The translations under genes and the position numbers were made by a program. DNA of 64,000 nt, from NCBI RefSeq assembly GCF_003363715.1, contig NZ_QREV01000010.1, positions 48,189-112,188 of the forward strand, in the 5' to 3' direction. Each line of letters starts with the position of its first letter. Positions within the stretch are counted from its first letter, which is position 1. This stretch comes from Parabacteroides acidifaciens. GTDB taxonomy: Bacteria; Bacteroidota; Bacteroidia; Bacteroidales; Tannerellaceae. Below the pieces are notes generated by a model. It saw nothing but the letters and a program-made list of their open reading frames with translations. It had not been told where the DNA came from and ran no database searches. Positions 47,149-54,530 of the stretch are shown one piece after another.

Positions 47149-47240
47149 AACTTTAGTTTCATGCCGACGAAACTTTAGTTTCATGCCGACGAAACTTTAG
47201 TTTCATGCCCATGAAACTTTTGTTCCATGCCTATGAAACT
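47149..47240. repeat. 22-bp tandem array with GAAACTTTAGTTTC dyad, about four and a half units
   Basis: AACTT occurs at 47149, 47171, 47193 and 47215 and a last AACT at 47237, exactly 22 bases apart. The unit is GAAACTTTAGTTTCATGCCGAC; its first 14 bases are a palindrome with six-base arms. It fills most of the gap between the RidA-like gene and the cupin gene, ending two bases before the RidA-like stop. Confidence 0.88.
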
Positions 47241-47241
47241 C

Positions 47242-48336
47242 CTATTCGATGGCGATTCCTTCTATCTCGATCAGTAACTCATCCCGGCAAACATCCGCCC
47301 ACATATAGGAAATCGGTATATCCAACCGATAGCCTTCCAACAATTCGCGTGCTTCTTCGTAGAAAGACTTTTCTTTCAGGTAGACGCGCAGCATCTTCAA
47401 CTTAGCATTTCCAATCAACTGGTCGATATTCTCCATTGTGATATGGAGCTGGCGTCCGAGGCCCACTCCCACCAGGCTTTCTTCTCCCCGGATAGCAGCC
47501 GTGCCGGAAATATAGACGATCCGCCTGCCATCAAAGGTCATACTTTTAGCGCGTTCGAACTTCGGAGTCGCCTTCTTCTGCTGGGCAGCTTCCAGGACCT
47601 GGTCCGAATAAGCGTGTGCAGCGACCTGCAACTTATTGTCGATCGGCGTGGCATAACATTCGGGACGGGCAAAAACAGCCGCATCCAGATCTACCAGGAT
47701 TCCGCCCAGATTAGCCCCGATACCGGTTGCAGCCGGATAGCCATTATTCCAGTCTGTCTTCCCGTAAAAATCGGCACGGGCGTTATTAAACATCTGGTAA
47801 TGCTGGTCCGGGCCATCGAAACGCGTAATCTGCTCGATGTAGTTCCATTGGCGGATAATGCTGTTTACGGGGAAACCTTCCCGACGCATCACTTCGCCTA
47901 TCATGTGGAATACTTCCGCCGACTGCTGCTGGATACCGAAATTGATCACATCTCCGTGGAAACCGCCGGCAAAAAGGAAACGTCCGTCTGCATTCTCCAA
48001 TACGACATACGGGAAACCGCCGTAATGACGGAATGTGACATGATCGCCTTCGCCGGTCTTGTAGCTGTGAACTTCCAGAATCAATCCGGCATTCAGAGGC
48101 GGCTGGGAGACATAGCTCAGCACCGGCTCGTGGTTGCCGTAGTACTTGCGGATCTTCTCACGCAGAATGATACGGCGAGAGACATATTGCTCGTTGTCGG
48201 ACGGCATGCCAAAGAAGGCCAAGCGGAGAATCTGTTCGTCCTGCGGCAGTTGCGCCAGCAAGGCGTCGACCATTTCACTGAAGGCAGCAACCCCGGTTGT
48301 ATAAATATTATAATGTATTTTATCGCAGTAGTTCAT
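47242..48336 (-). CDS. RidA/chorismatase-fold protein
   Basis: A 364-residue cytosolic protein with no signal peptide. The C-terminal half has YjgF/RidA features: GYPAATGIGANLGG, RIVYISGTAAIRGEES, LRVYLKEKS and a final ADVCRDELLIEIEGIA. The N-terminal half adds a further related domain, as in FkbO/Hyg5 chorismatases. RidA proteins hydrolyse reactive enamines and imines, chorismatases remove pyruvate from chorismate; I cannot tell which, if either, applies. The ATG overlaps the stop of the upstream peroxidase fusion by four bases, so the two are made together although they act in different compartments. Confidence 0.72.
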   Translation of the reverse strand: MNYCDKIHYNIYTTGVAAFSEMVDALLAQLPQDEQILRLAFFGMPSDNEQYVSRRIILREKIRKYYGNHEPVLSYVSQPPLNAGLILEVHSYKTGEGDHVTFRHYGGFPYVVLENADGRFLFAGGFHGDVINFGIQQQSAEVFHMIGEVMRREGFPVNSIIRQWNYIEQITRFDGPDQHYQMFNNARADFYGKTDWNNGYPAATGIGANLGGILVDLDAAVFARPECYATPIDNKLQVAAHAYSDQVLEAAQQKKATPKFERAKSMTFDGRRIVYISGTAAIRGEESLVGVGLGRQLHITMENIDQLIGNAKLKMLRVYLKEKSFYEEARELLEGYRLDIPISYMWADVCRDELLIEIEGIAIE

Positions 48337-50108
48337 AAAGAGTTTACGTATTCGGTTAGTGCTTCGATGTCTTTCTCTGATACTTTCTTCTCGATGCCGT
48401 GTTTATAGACGCTGAACACCTCTTTCATCGTGGCAGCCCGTCCGTTAAACAGATAAGGAGCCGTGCGCCATACCTCACGCAAAGTCGGAGTGTCCCATCC
48501 TTTCTCGAACTCTATGTCTTCACCGATACGGTGCATTTTCATGTCTGTGTAGTAAACGCCGCTGTGGCATTCGCCGCATTTCAGCTTCTCGAAGACCTTC
48601 TGACCTTCTTTTGCCAGTTCGGACAGTTCGCCGTTGACCAGATAAGGACTGGCGACGGGACGAAGCGCTTTCAGGTAAGCATCCACACAAAGGGCGTCTT
48701 CTTCGGTAATATCAAAGAACTGGATAAAGTTGTATCCTGCACGGACAGCCACTTCCGCCGATGCGCGGATTCCGGAAATCATATTGGGAGGCGTCACATG
48801 GCTAAAGAGCAGGCTCTTGCAGTTCTTGGAGTTGCCGACACCGTCGTTCATCAAGTCCCAGTTCATGCCGTCCGTACGGGCATCGCCCGGATGACAGCCG
48901 TTGCAGCTTTGCCAGTTCTGGAAGCAGTGGGAGGCGTCGTTGAAATAGCGTTCTCCTTTGTTTTCATCACTTTCTTCGCGGCCCGGGTTCAGTTCGGTTG
49001 CCGTCACCTCGTTGGTCTGGATATCCATGATGTTCAATACGTCGGCAAAATAGGTCGGGATGATCAGTTTGTCGTCGACTAAAAGCATATTGCGGGGACC
49101 GTTTCCTTGTAACTGGATGCGTTCGCGCAAGCCATAGAGGAATGTCAGGTCATAATCCAGCACCGCCTTGTTCGGATAGTTCAGGAACTTGTCGAGCATG
49201 GCTTTATGGTCGATCACGCTGACTTCGTGTGTACCGGAATGTGAGATAAAGACTGATTCGTCATTACAGGCGATGCTCCAGATACCGGCTGCGCCCCGTT
49301 CCGGTTCGTCAACTACAACGGCACCTAAGAATTCCTGCTTGTCCACGTCGATCACGCTGAAAGCGCTGGTGTTCATCCAGCCCTGCTGCAACTGTGAAGT
49401 CGGAACCGTGAAGCGTCCCAGGTTGTGCGAGACGTAAATATATTTGCCGTCGGGAGTGATGCAGATGCCTCGAAGTGCGTTACTGCCGTTGGCCAGCTGA
49501 ATATCTTTCACCTTTGTGAAGCCATCCATCTCGATAACCGAGACGCAGGCGGCCACGTAATCGAGGTCAGCCCGCTGGGCCGGCAGGAAGTTAGTGACAA
49601 ACATATATTTGCCATCCTTGCTGAACACGGCCGATTTCGGTTCGCGTAGCACTTTCACGGTGCGTACCACCTTGCGCGACGCCGGGTCGATCTCGGATAC
49701 TGTATTTTGGAACTGGTTACATACATATATATGTTTCCTATCCGGACCGAACATCGGATGGCAAGCTCCCGAACCGGTCGGAATGGAAGCCTCTATCCTG
49801 CCCGACTCCAACAACAGCACCTGCAAATGGCCTGTCGTTCCGAAAGTAGTCACATACGCTTTATCTCCATCCATCAGGATGCCGGTAGGCGCTTCATCCA
49901 TCGGGAAAGAGCGCAGTAATGCCGTACCGTCAGGCGAAAAGACATCCACTCGCTTTACTCCTTTATCTGTCATCAACAACTCACCTTTCCCGTTCACGGC
50001 AATGTCCGTCGGGAAGAACGGTGGATTGCCTGCTGAAGCAATGGAGATGCAACAGCAGGCAAAACAAGCCACCAGTGAGTTTTTTAGCATGTATTTTCGT
50101 GTGTTCAT
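48333..50108 (-). CDS. YncE-like beta-propeller fused to di-haem peroxidase
   Basis: A 591-residue exported protein (signal peptide about 1-26, SIASAG). Residues about 27-390 are a seven-blade-like propeller (AVNGKGELLMTDKGVKRVDV, FGPDRKHIYVCNQFQNTVSE, ITPDGKYIYVSHNLG). The C-terminal part is a CCP/MauG pair with CNGCH at 402-406 and CGECH at 511-515 and TLREVWRTAPYLFNGRAATM. This equals the beta and gamma subunits of hydrazine synthase joined in one chain, as I recall for some anammox species. It follows the IclR gene by 17 bases. The partner is probably the HzsA-related protein nearby. Confidence 0.88.
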   Translation of the reverse strand: MNTRKYMLKNSLVACFACCCISIASAGNPPFFPTDIAVNGKGELLMTDKGVKRVDVFSPDGTALLRSFPMDEAPTGILMDGDKAYVTTFGTTGHLQVLLLESGRIEASIPTGSGACHPMFGPDRKHIYVCNQFQNTVSEIDPASRKVVRTVKVLREPKSAVFSKDGKYMFVTNFLPAQRADLDYVAACVSVIEMDGFTKVKDIQLANGSNALRGICITPDGKYIYVSHNLGRFTVPTSQLQQGWMNTSAFSVIDVDKQEFLGAVVVDEPERGAAGIWSIACNDESVFISHSGTHEVSVIDHKAMLDKFLNYPNKAVLDYDLTFLYGLRERIQLQGNGPRNMLLVDDKLIIPTYFADVLNIMDIQTNEVTATELNPGREESDENKGERYFNDASHCFQNWQSCNGCHPGDARTDGMNWDLMNDGVGNSKNCKSLLFSHVTPPNMISGIRASAEVAVRAGYNFIQFFDITEEDALCVDAYLKALRPVASPYLVNGELSELAKEGQKVFEKLKCGECHSGVYYTDMKMHRIGEDIEFEKGWDTPTLREVWRTAPYLFNGRAATMKEVFSVYKHGIEKKVSEKDIEALTEYVNSL

Positions 50109-50125
50109 GGTAAGATTATTATGTA

Positions 50126-50935
50126 TTATATTTTTCTTGCTTTACTATATCCTAATTCAAGAGAGATAGCCTGCGCCACATTCTTTATGCAGTCTACGGA
50201 TGTCCGTACCACCTCTTTCGACAAGCGGTCCTTCGGGCCTGAAATCCAGATGGCCCCGCAAGGATAACCCGTGAAATTAAAGATAGGAGCACCGATGCAA
50301 ATCACACCGTTCAGTTCTTCCTCGTTGTCCATGGCATAGCCCAATTTCCGGACTTTCTCCAATTCCTCTAAATAAGCATCACGTGTAGTAATCGTCCGGG
50401 CGTTGTAGCGTGTAAATTCCATGTATGACAAATAACGGTCCCGGACAGTATTCGGCAAATATGCCATAATTGCTTTTCCCGGAGCCGAACAATGCAAGTC
50501 GAAAGATTTTCCCGGAGACAGGATGAAGCGGAACGTATGATGTCCCTGCGCCTGCTCGATGAAAATGCCTTTCTTATCCCCTAACACGCCGAAGCATGCT
50601 GTCTCTTTCACCTGGTCGCGCAAGTCACGCAGACGCGGTAAAACAGTTTCCAGCAGATTGTGTTCGTTTAGCGATCTGAATCCCAAAGTTAGTAATTTGC
50701 GGGACAACTTGTATCGTTTTGTATCCTCATTATATATCAAATAATCCAAGCGTACAAGCGTATTCAGAATACGATAAGCCGTAGTCTGGGAAATGTCGAG
50801 ATCAGACTTGATTTCCTGAAGCGTGCCGCCTTGCGTGTGAAGCGACAGATACTCCAGTACGGCAATCCCTTTTTCGAGATTGGGCACCTTGTAGTTCTCT
50901 TCCGGTTTTTCCATATTTGGAATACTGCTTTTCAT
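50126..50935 (-). CDS. IclR-family transcriptional regulator
   Basis: A 269-residue regulator with an N-terminal winged helix (AVLEYLSLHTQGGTLQEIKSD, TTAYRILNTLVRLDYL) and a C-terminal effector domain (FRFILSPGKSFDLHCSAPGKA, GVICIGAPIFNFTGYPCGAIWISGP). IclR proteins usually repress or activate catabolic operons in response to a small carbon compound. It is the first gene of the redox locus, 17 bases upstream of the propeller-peroxidase fusion. Three inverted repeats overlap its start, so it probably controls itself. The ATG may be 50935 or the internal one at MEKPEENYKV. Confidence 0.93.
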   Translation of the reverse strand: MKSSIPNMEKPEENYKVPNLEKGIAVLEYLSLHTQGGTLQEIKSDLDISQTTAYRILNTLVRLDYLIYNEDTKRYKLSRKLLTLGFRSLNEHNLLETVLPRLRDLRDQVKETACFGVLGDKKGIFIEQAQGHHTFRFILSPGKSFDLHCSAPGKAIMAYLPNTVRDRYLSYMEFTRYNARTITTRDAYLEELEKVRKLGYAMDNEEELNGVICIGAPIFNFTGYPCGAIWISGPKDRLSKEVVRTSVDCIKNVAQAISLELGYSKARKI

Positions 50936-50962
50936 ATTTGAAATATTGTTTCAGATTTGAAT
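50909..50962. promoter_or_regulatory. Three phased inverted repeats at the IclR gene start
   Basis: TTCCATATTTGGAA at 50909-50922, TTTCATATTTGAAA at 50930-50943 and TTTCAGATTTGAAT at 50949-50962 share the pattern TTnCAnATTTGnAA and are 21 and 19 bases apart, on one face of the helix. They cover the start codon and the area just downstream of a -7 box, the expected place for an autorepression site. Confidence 0.7.
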
Positions 50963-50970
50963 CAAATATA
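50963..50970 (-). promoter_or_regulatory. -7 box of the IclR gene and its operon
   Basis: Minus-strand TATATTTG matches TAnnTTTG and lies 28 bases before the ATG, directly next to the third inverted repeat. No -33 TTTG. Confidence 0.45.
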
Positions 50971-51051
50971 AAAGAGTGCGGAGAAATGAAGGCAGGATGT
51001 ATGCAAAAATTAGTTAAGTATGTCGTAAAGCACATTATTCAATGAGATTGT

Positions 51052-51176
51052 GTTAAAACATCCCTGTCCCCGCGCTTGACGCGGGGCCGCAAAAGAACAG
51101 GCTTTATCGATCAGTTGTTTATACTGCCGGCTCTAATGCGATCCCGCGTCAAGCGCGGGAACGAGGAGCTTTTGAC
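51052..51176 (+). repeat. 125-bp REP/MITE-like element, copy 1
   Basis: The ends are inverted relative to one another and each holds its own palindrome: CCCCGCG CTTGA CGCGGGG at 51068-51086 and TCCCGCG TCAAG CGCGGGA at 51142-51160. Outer ends read GTTAAAACATCC and, inverted, GTCAAAAGCTCC. The centre carries CCGCAAAAGAACAGGC and TCAGTTGTTTATA. It lies just after the last efflux permease gene and is inverted relative to copies 2-4. Confidence 0.88.
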
Positions 51177-51177
51177 G

Positions 51178-52272
51178 TCAACTGTTTTTCCGGTAGCTCA
51201 ACACTGCCAGGACGTTAAAGAACACGGCAAACAGGCAGATGATCGCAAAGTGCCCCGACATATCGGCCAGGCTGCTTCCTTTCAGATAGACCATACGCAT
51301 CACTTCCACTAAATAGCGGACCGGATTAAACCGGGTCAGCGCCTGCGCCCATTCAGGCATGCTGCTGATCGGCGTAAACAAACCGCTCAGAAGAAGGAAT
51401 ATGATAAAGAAGAAAAAAGCCGTAAACATAGCCTGCTGCTGGCTTGAAGAAATAGACGAGATAGCCAATCCGAACCCGGTAAAAGCCATCAGATAGACAG
51501 CCGCAAACAGGTAAATGATCCCAAGGTGGCCGACCGGAATCAATCCGTAGACCAGCCAGGCAACAAGCGCCCCGATCGTAAGCAGAAACAATCCGATCAC
51601 CCAAAACGGTATCAGTTTGGACAGCAGGAACAAGGCCTTCGGAACAGGCGTCACATTGATCTGCTCGATCGTCCCCTTCTCCTTCTCGCTCACGATATTC
51701 AGGGCGGAAAGGAAACCGCCGATGATCGTCAGCAAGAATGCCATGATCCCCGGGACCATATAAATCTTATAATTCAGATGCGGATTAAACAGGTTTGTCA
51801 CACGGATGCCTCCCATCTGCCCGGCGGCGGGAGAAAGGCCTTTCTCCTGATTGAAGTCCATCAGGATGGACGAGAGGTATGAACTGCCCATTCCTCCTTT
51901 CGTCCCGTTCACGGAATTGGCGGCGATCAGCACCTCCGCTCCCCCTTCGCGCCCTAAGCGTTCCTCGAAGCGGAAAGGGATTTCCAGAATGATATCAGCC
52001 TTGTTACTCTCGATGGAGGTGAGCGCTTCGTCATACTTCGCCGAGACGTCGACCAGGTTGAAGTAGCCGGAAGAGAGCACCTTCTCCCTTAATTGTTGGG
52101 ACAGGACGGAATGGTCGTTATCCACGATGCTCAGGTTGATATTGCGCATCTCGAAATTTGCGGCAAAAGGAAGGATCACCAGTTGCAGGATGGGCAACAG
52201 GAAAATGATACGGGGCAGGAAACTATCCCGCTTGATCTGCTTAAATTCCTTTTCCAATAGATACTTCAACAT
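51178..52272 (-). CDS. ABC-2 type efflux permease (YbhR/YbhS-like), second of two
   Basis: A 364-residue inner-membrane permease: one N-terminal helix (FLPRIIFLLPILQLVILPFA), a periplasmic region of about 150 residues with a Ser/Gly-rich turn, then five helices from about 172, including the ABC-2 signature NVTPVPKALFLLSKLIPFWVIG. It starts one base after the first permease. With two ATPases, an HlyD adaptor and a TolC protein it forms a drug- or lipid-efflux machine of the YbhGFSR kind. It is the last gene of the operon. Confidence 0.9.
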   Translation of the reverse strand: MLKYLLEKEFKQIKRDSFLPRIIFLLPILQLVILPFAANFEMRNINLSIVDNDHSVLSQQLREKVLSSGYFNLVDVSAKYDEALTSIESNKADIILEIPFRFEERLGREGGAEVLIAANSVNGTKGGMGSSYLSSILMDFNQEKGLSPAAGQMGGIRVTNLFNPHLNYKIYMVPGIMAFLLTIIGGFLSALNIVSEKEKGTIEQINVTPVPKALFLLSKLIPFWVIGLFLLTIGALVAWLVYGLIPVGHLGIIYLFAAVYLMAFTGFGLAISSISSSQQQAMFTAFFFFIIFLLLSGLFTPISSMPEWAQALTRFNPVRYLVEVMRMVYLKGSSLADMSGHFAIICLFAVFFNVLAVLSYRKNS

Positions 52273-52273
52273 A

Positions 52274-53368
52274 TTACAATCGTATTTTAAAACGTTTCAC
52301 ACTCAATGCAACCAGGAACACCGCCATACCGGCCAAGATACTGATCTCGGGCAGGATCGCCCTCGCCCCCAATCCTTTTATCATGATATCTTTTACCGCG
52401 GAAATATACCACCGGGCCGGAACGATATTGGACAGCACTTGCAGGATCTTCGGCATATTCTCGATCGGGAACATCATCCCGCTGAGCAGCATCACCGGAA
52501 GCATCAGGACAACGGCGCTGACCAGCATCGCCGCCTGCTGCGTATCGGCCACCGTCGAAATCAGCAGCCCTAAGCAGAGCGACACTAACGCATAGAGGAT
52601 AGACACCGACACTAACAGCGTCAGGCTGCCGGCAATCGGCACACCTAACAGGAAGTAGGACAGCGACAGGATCGTCGCAATATTGACCAGGCTCAGCAAC
52701 AGATACGGCGTCGCCTTCGCCAGGATGATATAGACCGGTTTCATCGGAGACACCAACAGCACCTCCATCGTCCCGATCTCTTTCTCCTTTACAATCCCGA
52801 CAGAGGTCATCATGGCGCAGATCAGAATCAGGATCAATCCCATCACACCGGGCACAAAGTTATAGGCGCCTTTCATCAAAGGATTGTAGAGCAACGAGAC
52901 GACTGGCGTAATCGCGGTGGCAGTTGAAAGTGGAGAGTTGATAGTTTCAACTTTCACCTGACTAAGGATTGCGGTTGCATAGGCGGCAAGCTGCGTTGCT
53001 TCGTTCGGGTCGGTGGCGTCGGCCAGGAGCTGGACGGAGGCGTCGGGCGAAGAGGCGTATTGGGCGGGGAAGATGATGAGCAGCCGCACTTTGCCTTGCC
53101 GGAAAAGCGCCTGTCCTTCCGCCTCGCTGTTGACCATCGTGTAGAGTTCGAAGTACTCGCTGGCGGAGAGATGATCGATCATTTTCTGTGTCACTTCGTC
53201 CCGGCTCTGGTCCAGGATGGCGATCGGGGCACGCTTAATCTCGGTCGTGATCGCATATCCGAAGAGGATGATCAGGATGATCGGCATTGCTAACAGGATC
53301 ATCATCGTCCGCTTATCCCGGAAGATATGATAGAATTCTTTTCTGATGAAAGAGATAAATTGCTTCAT
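52274..53368 (-). CDS. ABC-2 type efflux permease (YbhS-like), first of two
   Basis: A 364-residue permease starting MKQFISFIRKEFYHIFRDKR, four bases after the ATPase gene. Helix 1 is at about 21-40, a periplasmic domain follows, then five helices from about 175 with GTMEVLLVSPMKPVYIILAKA. Near residues 138-152 the coding sequence holds an inverted repeat (AGTTGAAA at 52922-52929 and TTTCAACT at 52945-52952) that encodes VETINSPLSTATA, possibly a small insertion in the loop before the second membrane region. Confidence 0.9.
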   Translation of the reverse strand: MKQFISFIRKEFYHIFRDKRTMMILLAMPIILIILFGYAITTEIKRAPIAILDQSRDEVTQKMIDHLSASEYFELYTMVNSEAEGQALFRQGKVRLLIIFPAQYASSPDASVQLLADATDPNEATQLAAYATAILSQVKVETINSPLSTATAITPVVSLLYNPLMKGAYNFVPGVMGLILILICAMMTSVGIVKEKEIGTMEVLLVSPMKPVYIILAKATPYLLLSLVNIATILSLSYFLLGVPIAGSLTLLVSVSILYALVSLCLGLLISTVADTQQAAMLVSAVVLMLPVMLLSGMMFPIENMPKILQVLSNIVPARWYISAVKDIMIKGLGARAILPEISILAGMAVFLVALSVKRFKIRL

Positions 53369-53372
53369 ACGT

Positions 53373-54107
53373 TTACTCTCCTCTTTTTGCATTTCGAGCC
53401 AGGGCCCGGAAGACATCGTTCATATTATCGGCCTTGAAAGTTTTCTTCAGTGCGGCGGGGCTGTCGAGCGCTTCGATCTTGCCGTCGACCATGATGGAGA
53501 CACGGTTGCAGTATTCCGCCTCATCCATATAGTGGGTGGTGACAAAGACAGTGATGCCCCGCTGTGCCGCCTGGTAGATCAGTTCCCAGAACTGGCGGCG
53601 GGTGACGGGGTCCACGCCTCCGGTCGGCTCGTCCAGAAAGACGATGCGGGGCTCGTGGATGACGGCGACCGAGAAGGACAGCTTCTGTTTCCAGCCGAGC
53701 GGCAGGGCGTCGACCAGCGTGTTGCGTTCGTGCTCCAGGTCGAGCACCCGGAGCAGTTCGTCGGTCTTCTCCTTCAGCCGCTTTTCGGGCAGGCCGTAGA
53801 TGCCTCCGTAGAGCCGGATATTCTCCCAGACTTTCAGGTCGCCGTAGAGGGAGAACTTCTGGCTCATGTAGCCGATATGCCGCTTGATTAGTTCCGTCTC
53901 CTTATAAATATCGAAACCGGCGACTTTCCCGCTGCCCGACGTGGGAGTCGAAAGGCCGCAGAGCATACGCATGGCGGTCGTCTTCCCCGCCCCGTTCGCC
54001 CCGAGGAAACCAAAGATTTCCCCCTCGCCTACCGAGAAACTGATATGATCGACGGCGGTAAAGGTGCCGAAACGCTTCGTTAGTTGTTCTGTTTCTATTA
54101 CATTCAT
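53373..54107 (-). CDS. ABC transporter ATPase of the efflux operon, second
   Basis: A 244-residue ATPase. Walker A is GANGAGKTT at 36-44, the signature is the variant LPLGWKQKLS rather than LSGGQ, and Walker B is IVFLDEPTGGVD. The switch histidine is in VFVTTHYMDEAEYCNR. This kind of signature is common in DrrA/YbhF-type drug exporters. It equals one half of E. coli YbhF; the other half is the separate gene at 54522. A gap of more than 400 bases filled by repeats separates the two ATPase genes. Confidence 0.93.
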   Translation of the reverse strand: MNVIETEQLTKRFGTFTAVDHISFSVGEGEIFGFLGANGAGKTTAMRMLCGLSTPTSGSGKVAGFDIYKETELIKRHIGYMSQKFSLYGDLKVWENIRLYGGIYGLPEKRLKEKTDELLRVLDLEHERNTLVDALPLGWKQKLSFSVAVIHEPRIVFLDEPTGGVDPVTRRQFWELIYQAAQRGITVFVTTHYMDEAEYCNRVSIMVDGKIEALDSPAALKKTFKADNMNDVFRALARNAKRGE

Positions 54108-54521
54108 GATAATAATTACAAATTTTGAATTTGGAATGTGTCAAAACTGCCCTGTTCCCGCGCTTGACGCGGGATCGCATTAAAACCGGCCGTATAAACA
54201 ACTGATTGATAAGGCCTGTTCTTTTGCGGCCCCGCGTCAAGCGCGGGAACAAGGGACTTTTGACACCCCCCCCTTTTAATCTTCAAAACGACCGTCCCAA
54301 GCTGGGACAGGCACTTCAAACCTTCAGAACGATCGTCCCAAACTGGGACGGGCACTTTCAACCCTCGGAACGGTCGGCCCAAGCAGGGACGGTCACTTTC
54401 ATCCTTCAAAACAGTCGGCCCAAGTTGGGACGGGCACTTTCATCCTTCGGAACGGTCGGCCCAAGCTGGGACGGTCACTTTCTACCTTCAGAACGGTCGG
54501 CGCGGCTTGCGCCGGCCACTT
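54108..54521. other. 414-base repeat-filled gap between the two ATPase genes
   Basis: It contains copy 2 of the 125-bp element (54140-54264), a run of C and T, and a six-unit 41-bp array (54281-54530). I see no gene; short frames across it consist of repeat sequence. A gap this long inside an operon is unusual and should affect the balance between the two ATPases. Confidence 0.7.
54140..54264 (-). repeat. 125-bp REP/MITE-like element, copy 2
   Basis: Inverted relative to copy 1, with the same length. End palindromes are TCCCGCG CTTGA CGCGGGA at 54156-54174 and CCCGCG TCAAG CGCGGG at 54231-54247; outer ends are GTCAAAACTGCC and, inverted, GTCAAAAGTCCC. Confidence 0.88.
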
Positions 54522-54530
54522 TCAACCATC
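54281..54530. repeat. 41-bp tandem array with hairpin core, six units
   Basis: The anchor (G/A)AAC recurs at 54286, 54327, 54368, 54409, 54450 and 54491, exactly 41 bases apart each time. Each unit contains a dyad such as GTCCCAAGCTGGGAC followed by GGCACTTTC or GGTCACTTTC. In the last unit the dyad is GGCGCGGCTTGCGCC: both arms have changed together and still pair. The array runs into the final codons of the upstream ATPase. Confidence 0.9.

Noticed and set aside
42310..50108. Claim that the organism makes hydrazine
   Set aside because: Only domain architecture is alike. No hydrazine dehydrogenase or nitrite reductase is seen, and HzsA-related proteins occur in many non-anammox bacteria.
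51076..51312. Frames reading through the REP-like element (RGRKRTG type peptides) at 51.1 and 54.2 kb
   Set aside because: They arise because the 125-bp element happens to be open in one frame; they run into permease or ATPase genes on the other strand.
54281..54530. Possible CRISPR array
   Set aside because: The whole 41-bp unit is repeated with similar spacer bases, units are imperfect, and no cas genes are present; it is a tandem hairpin repeat.
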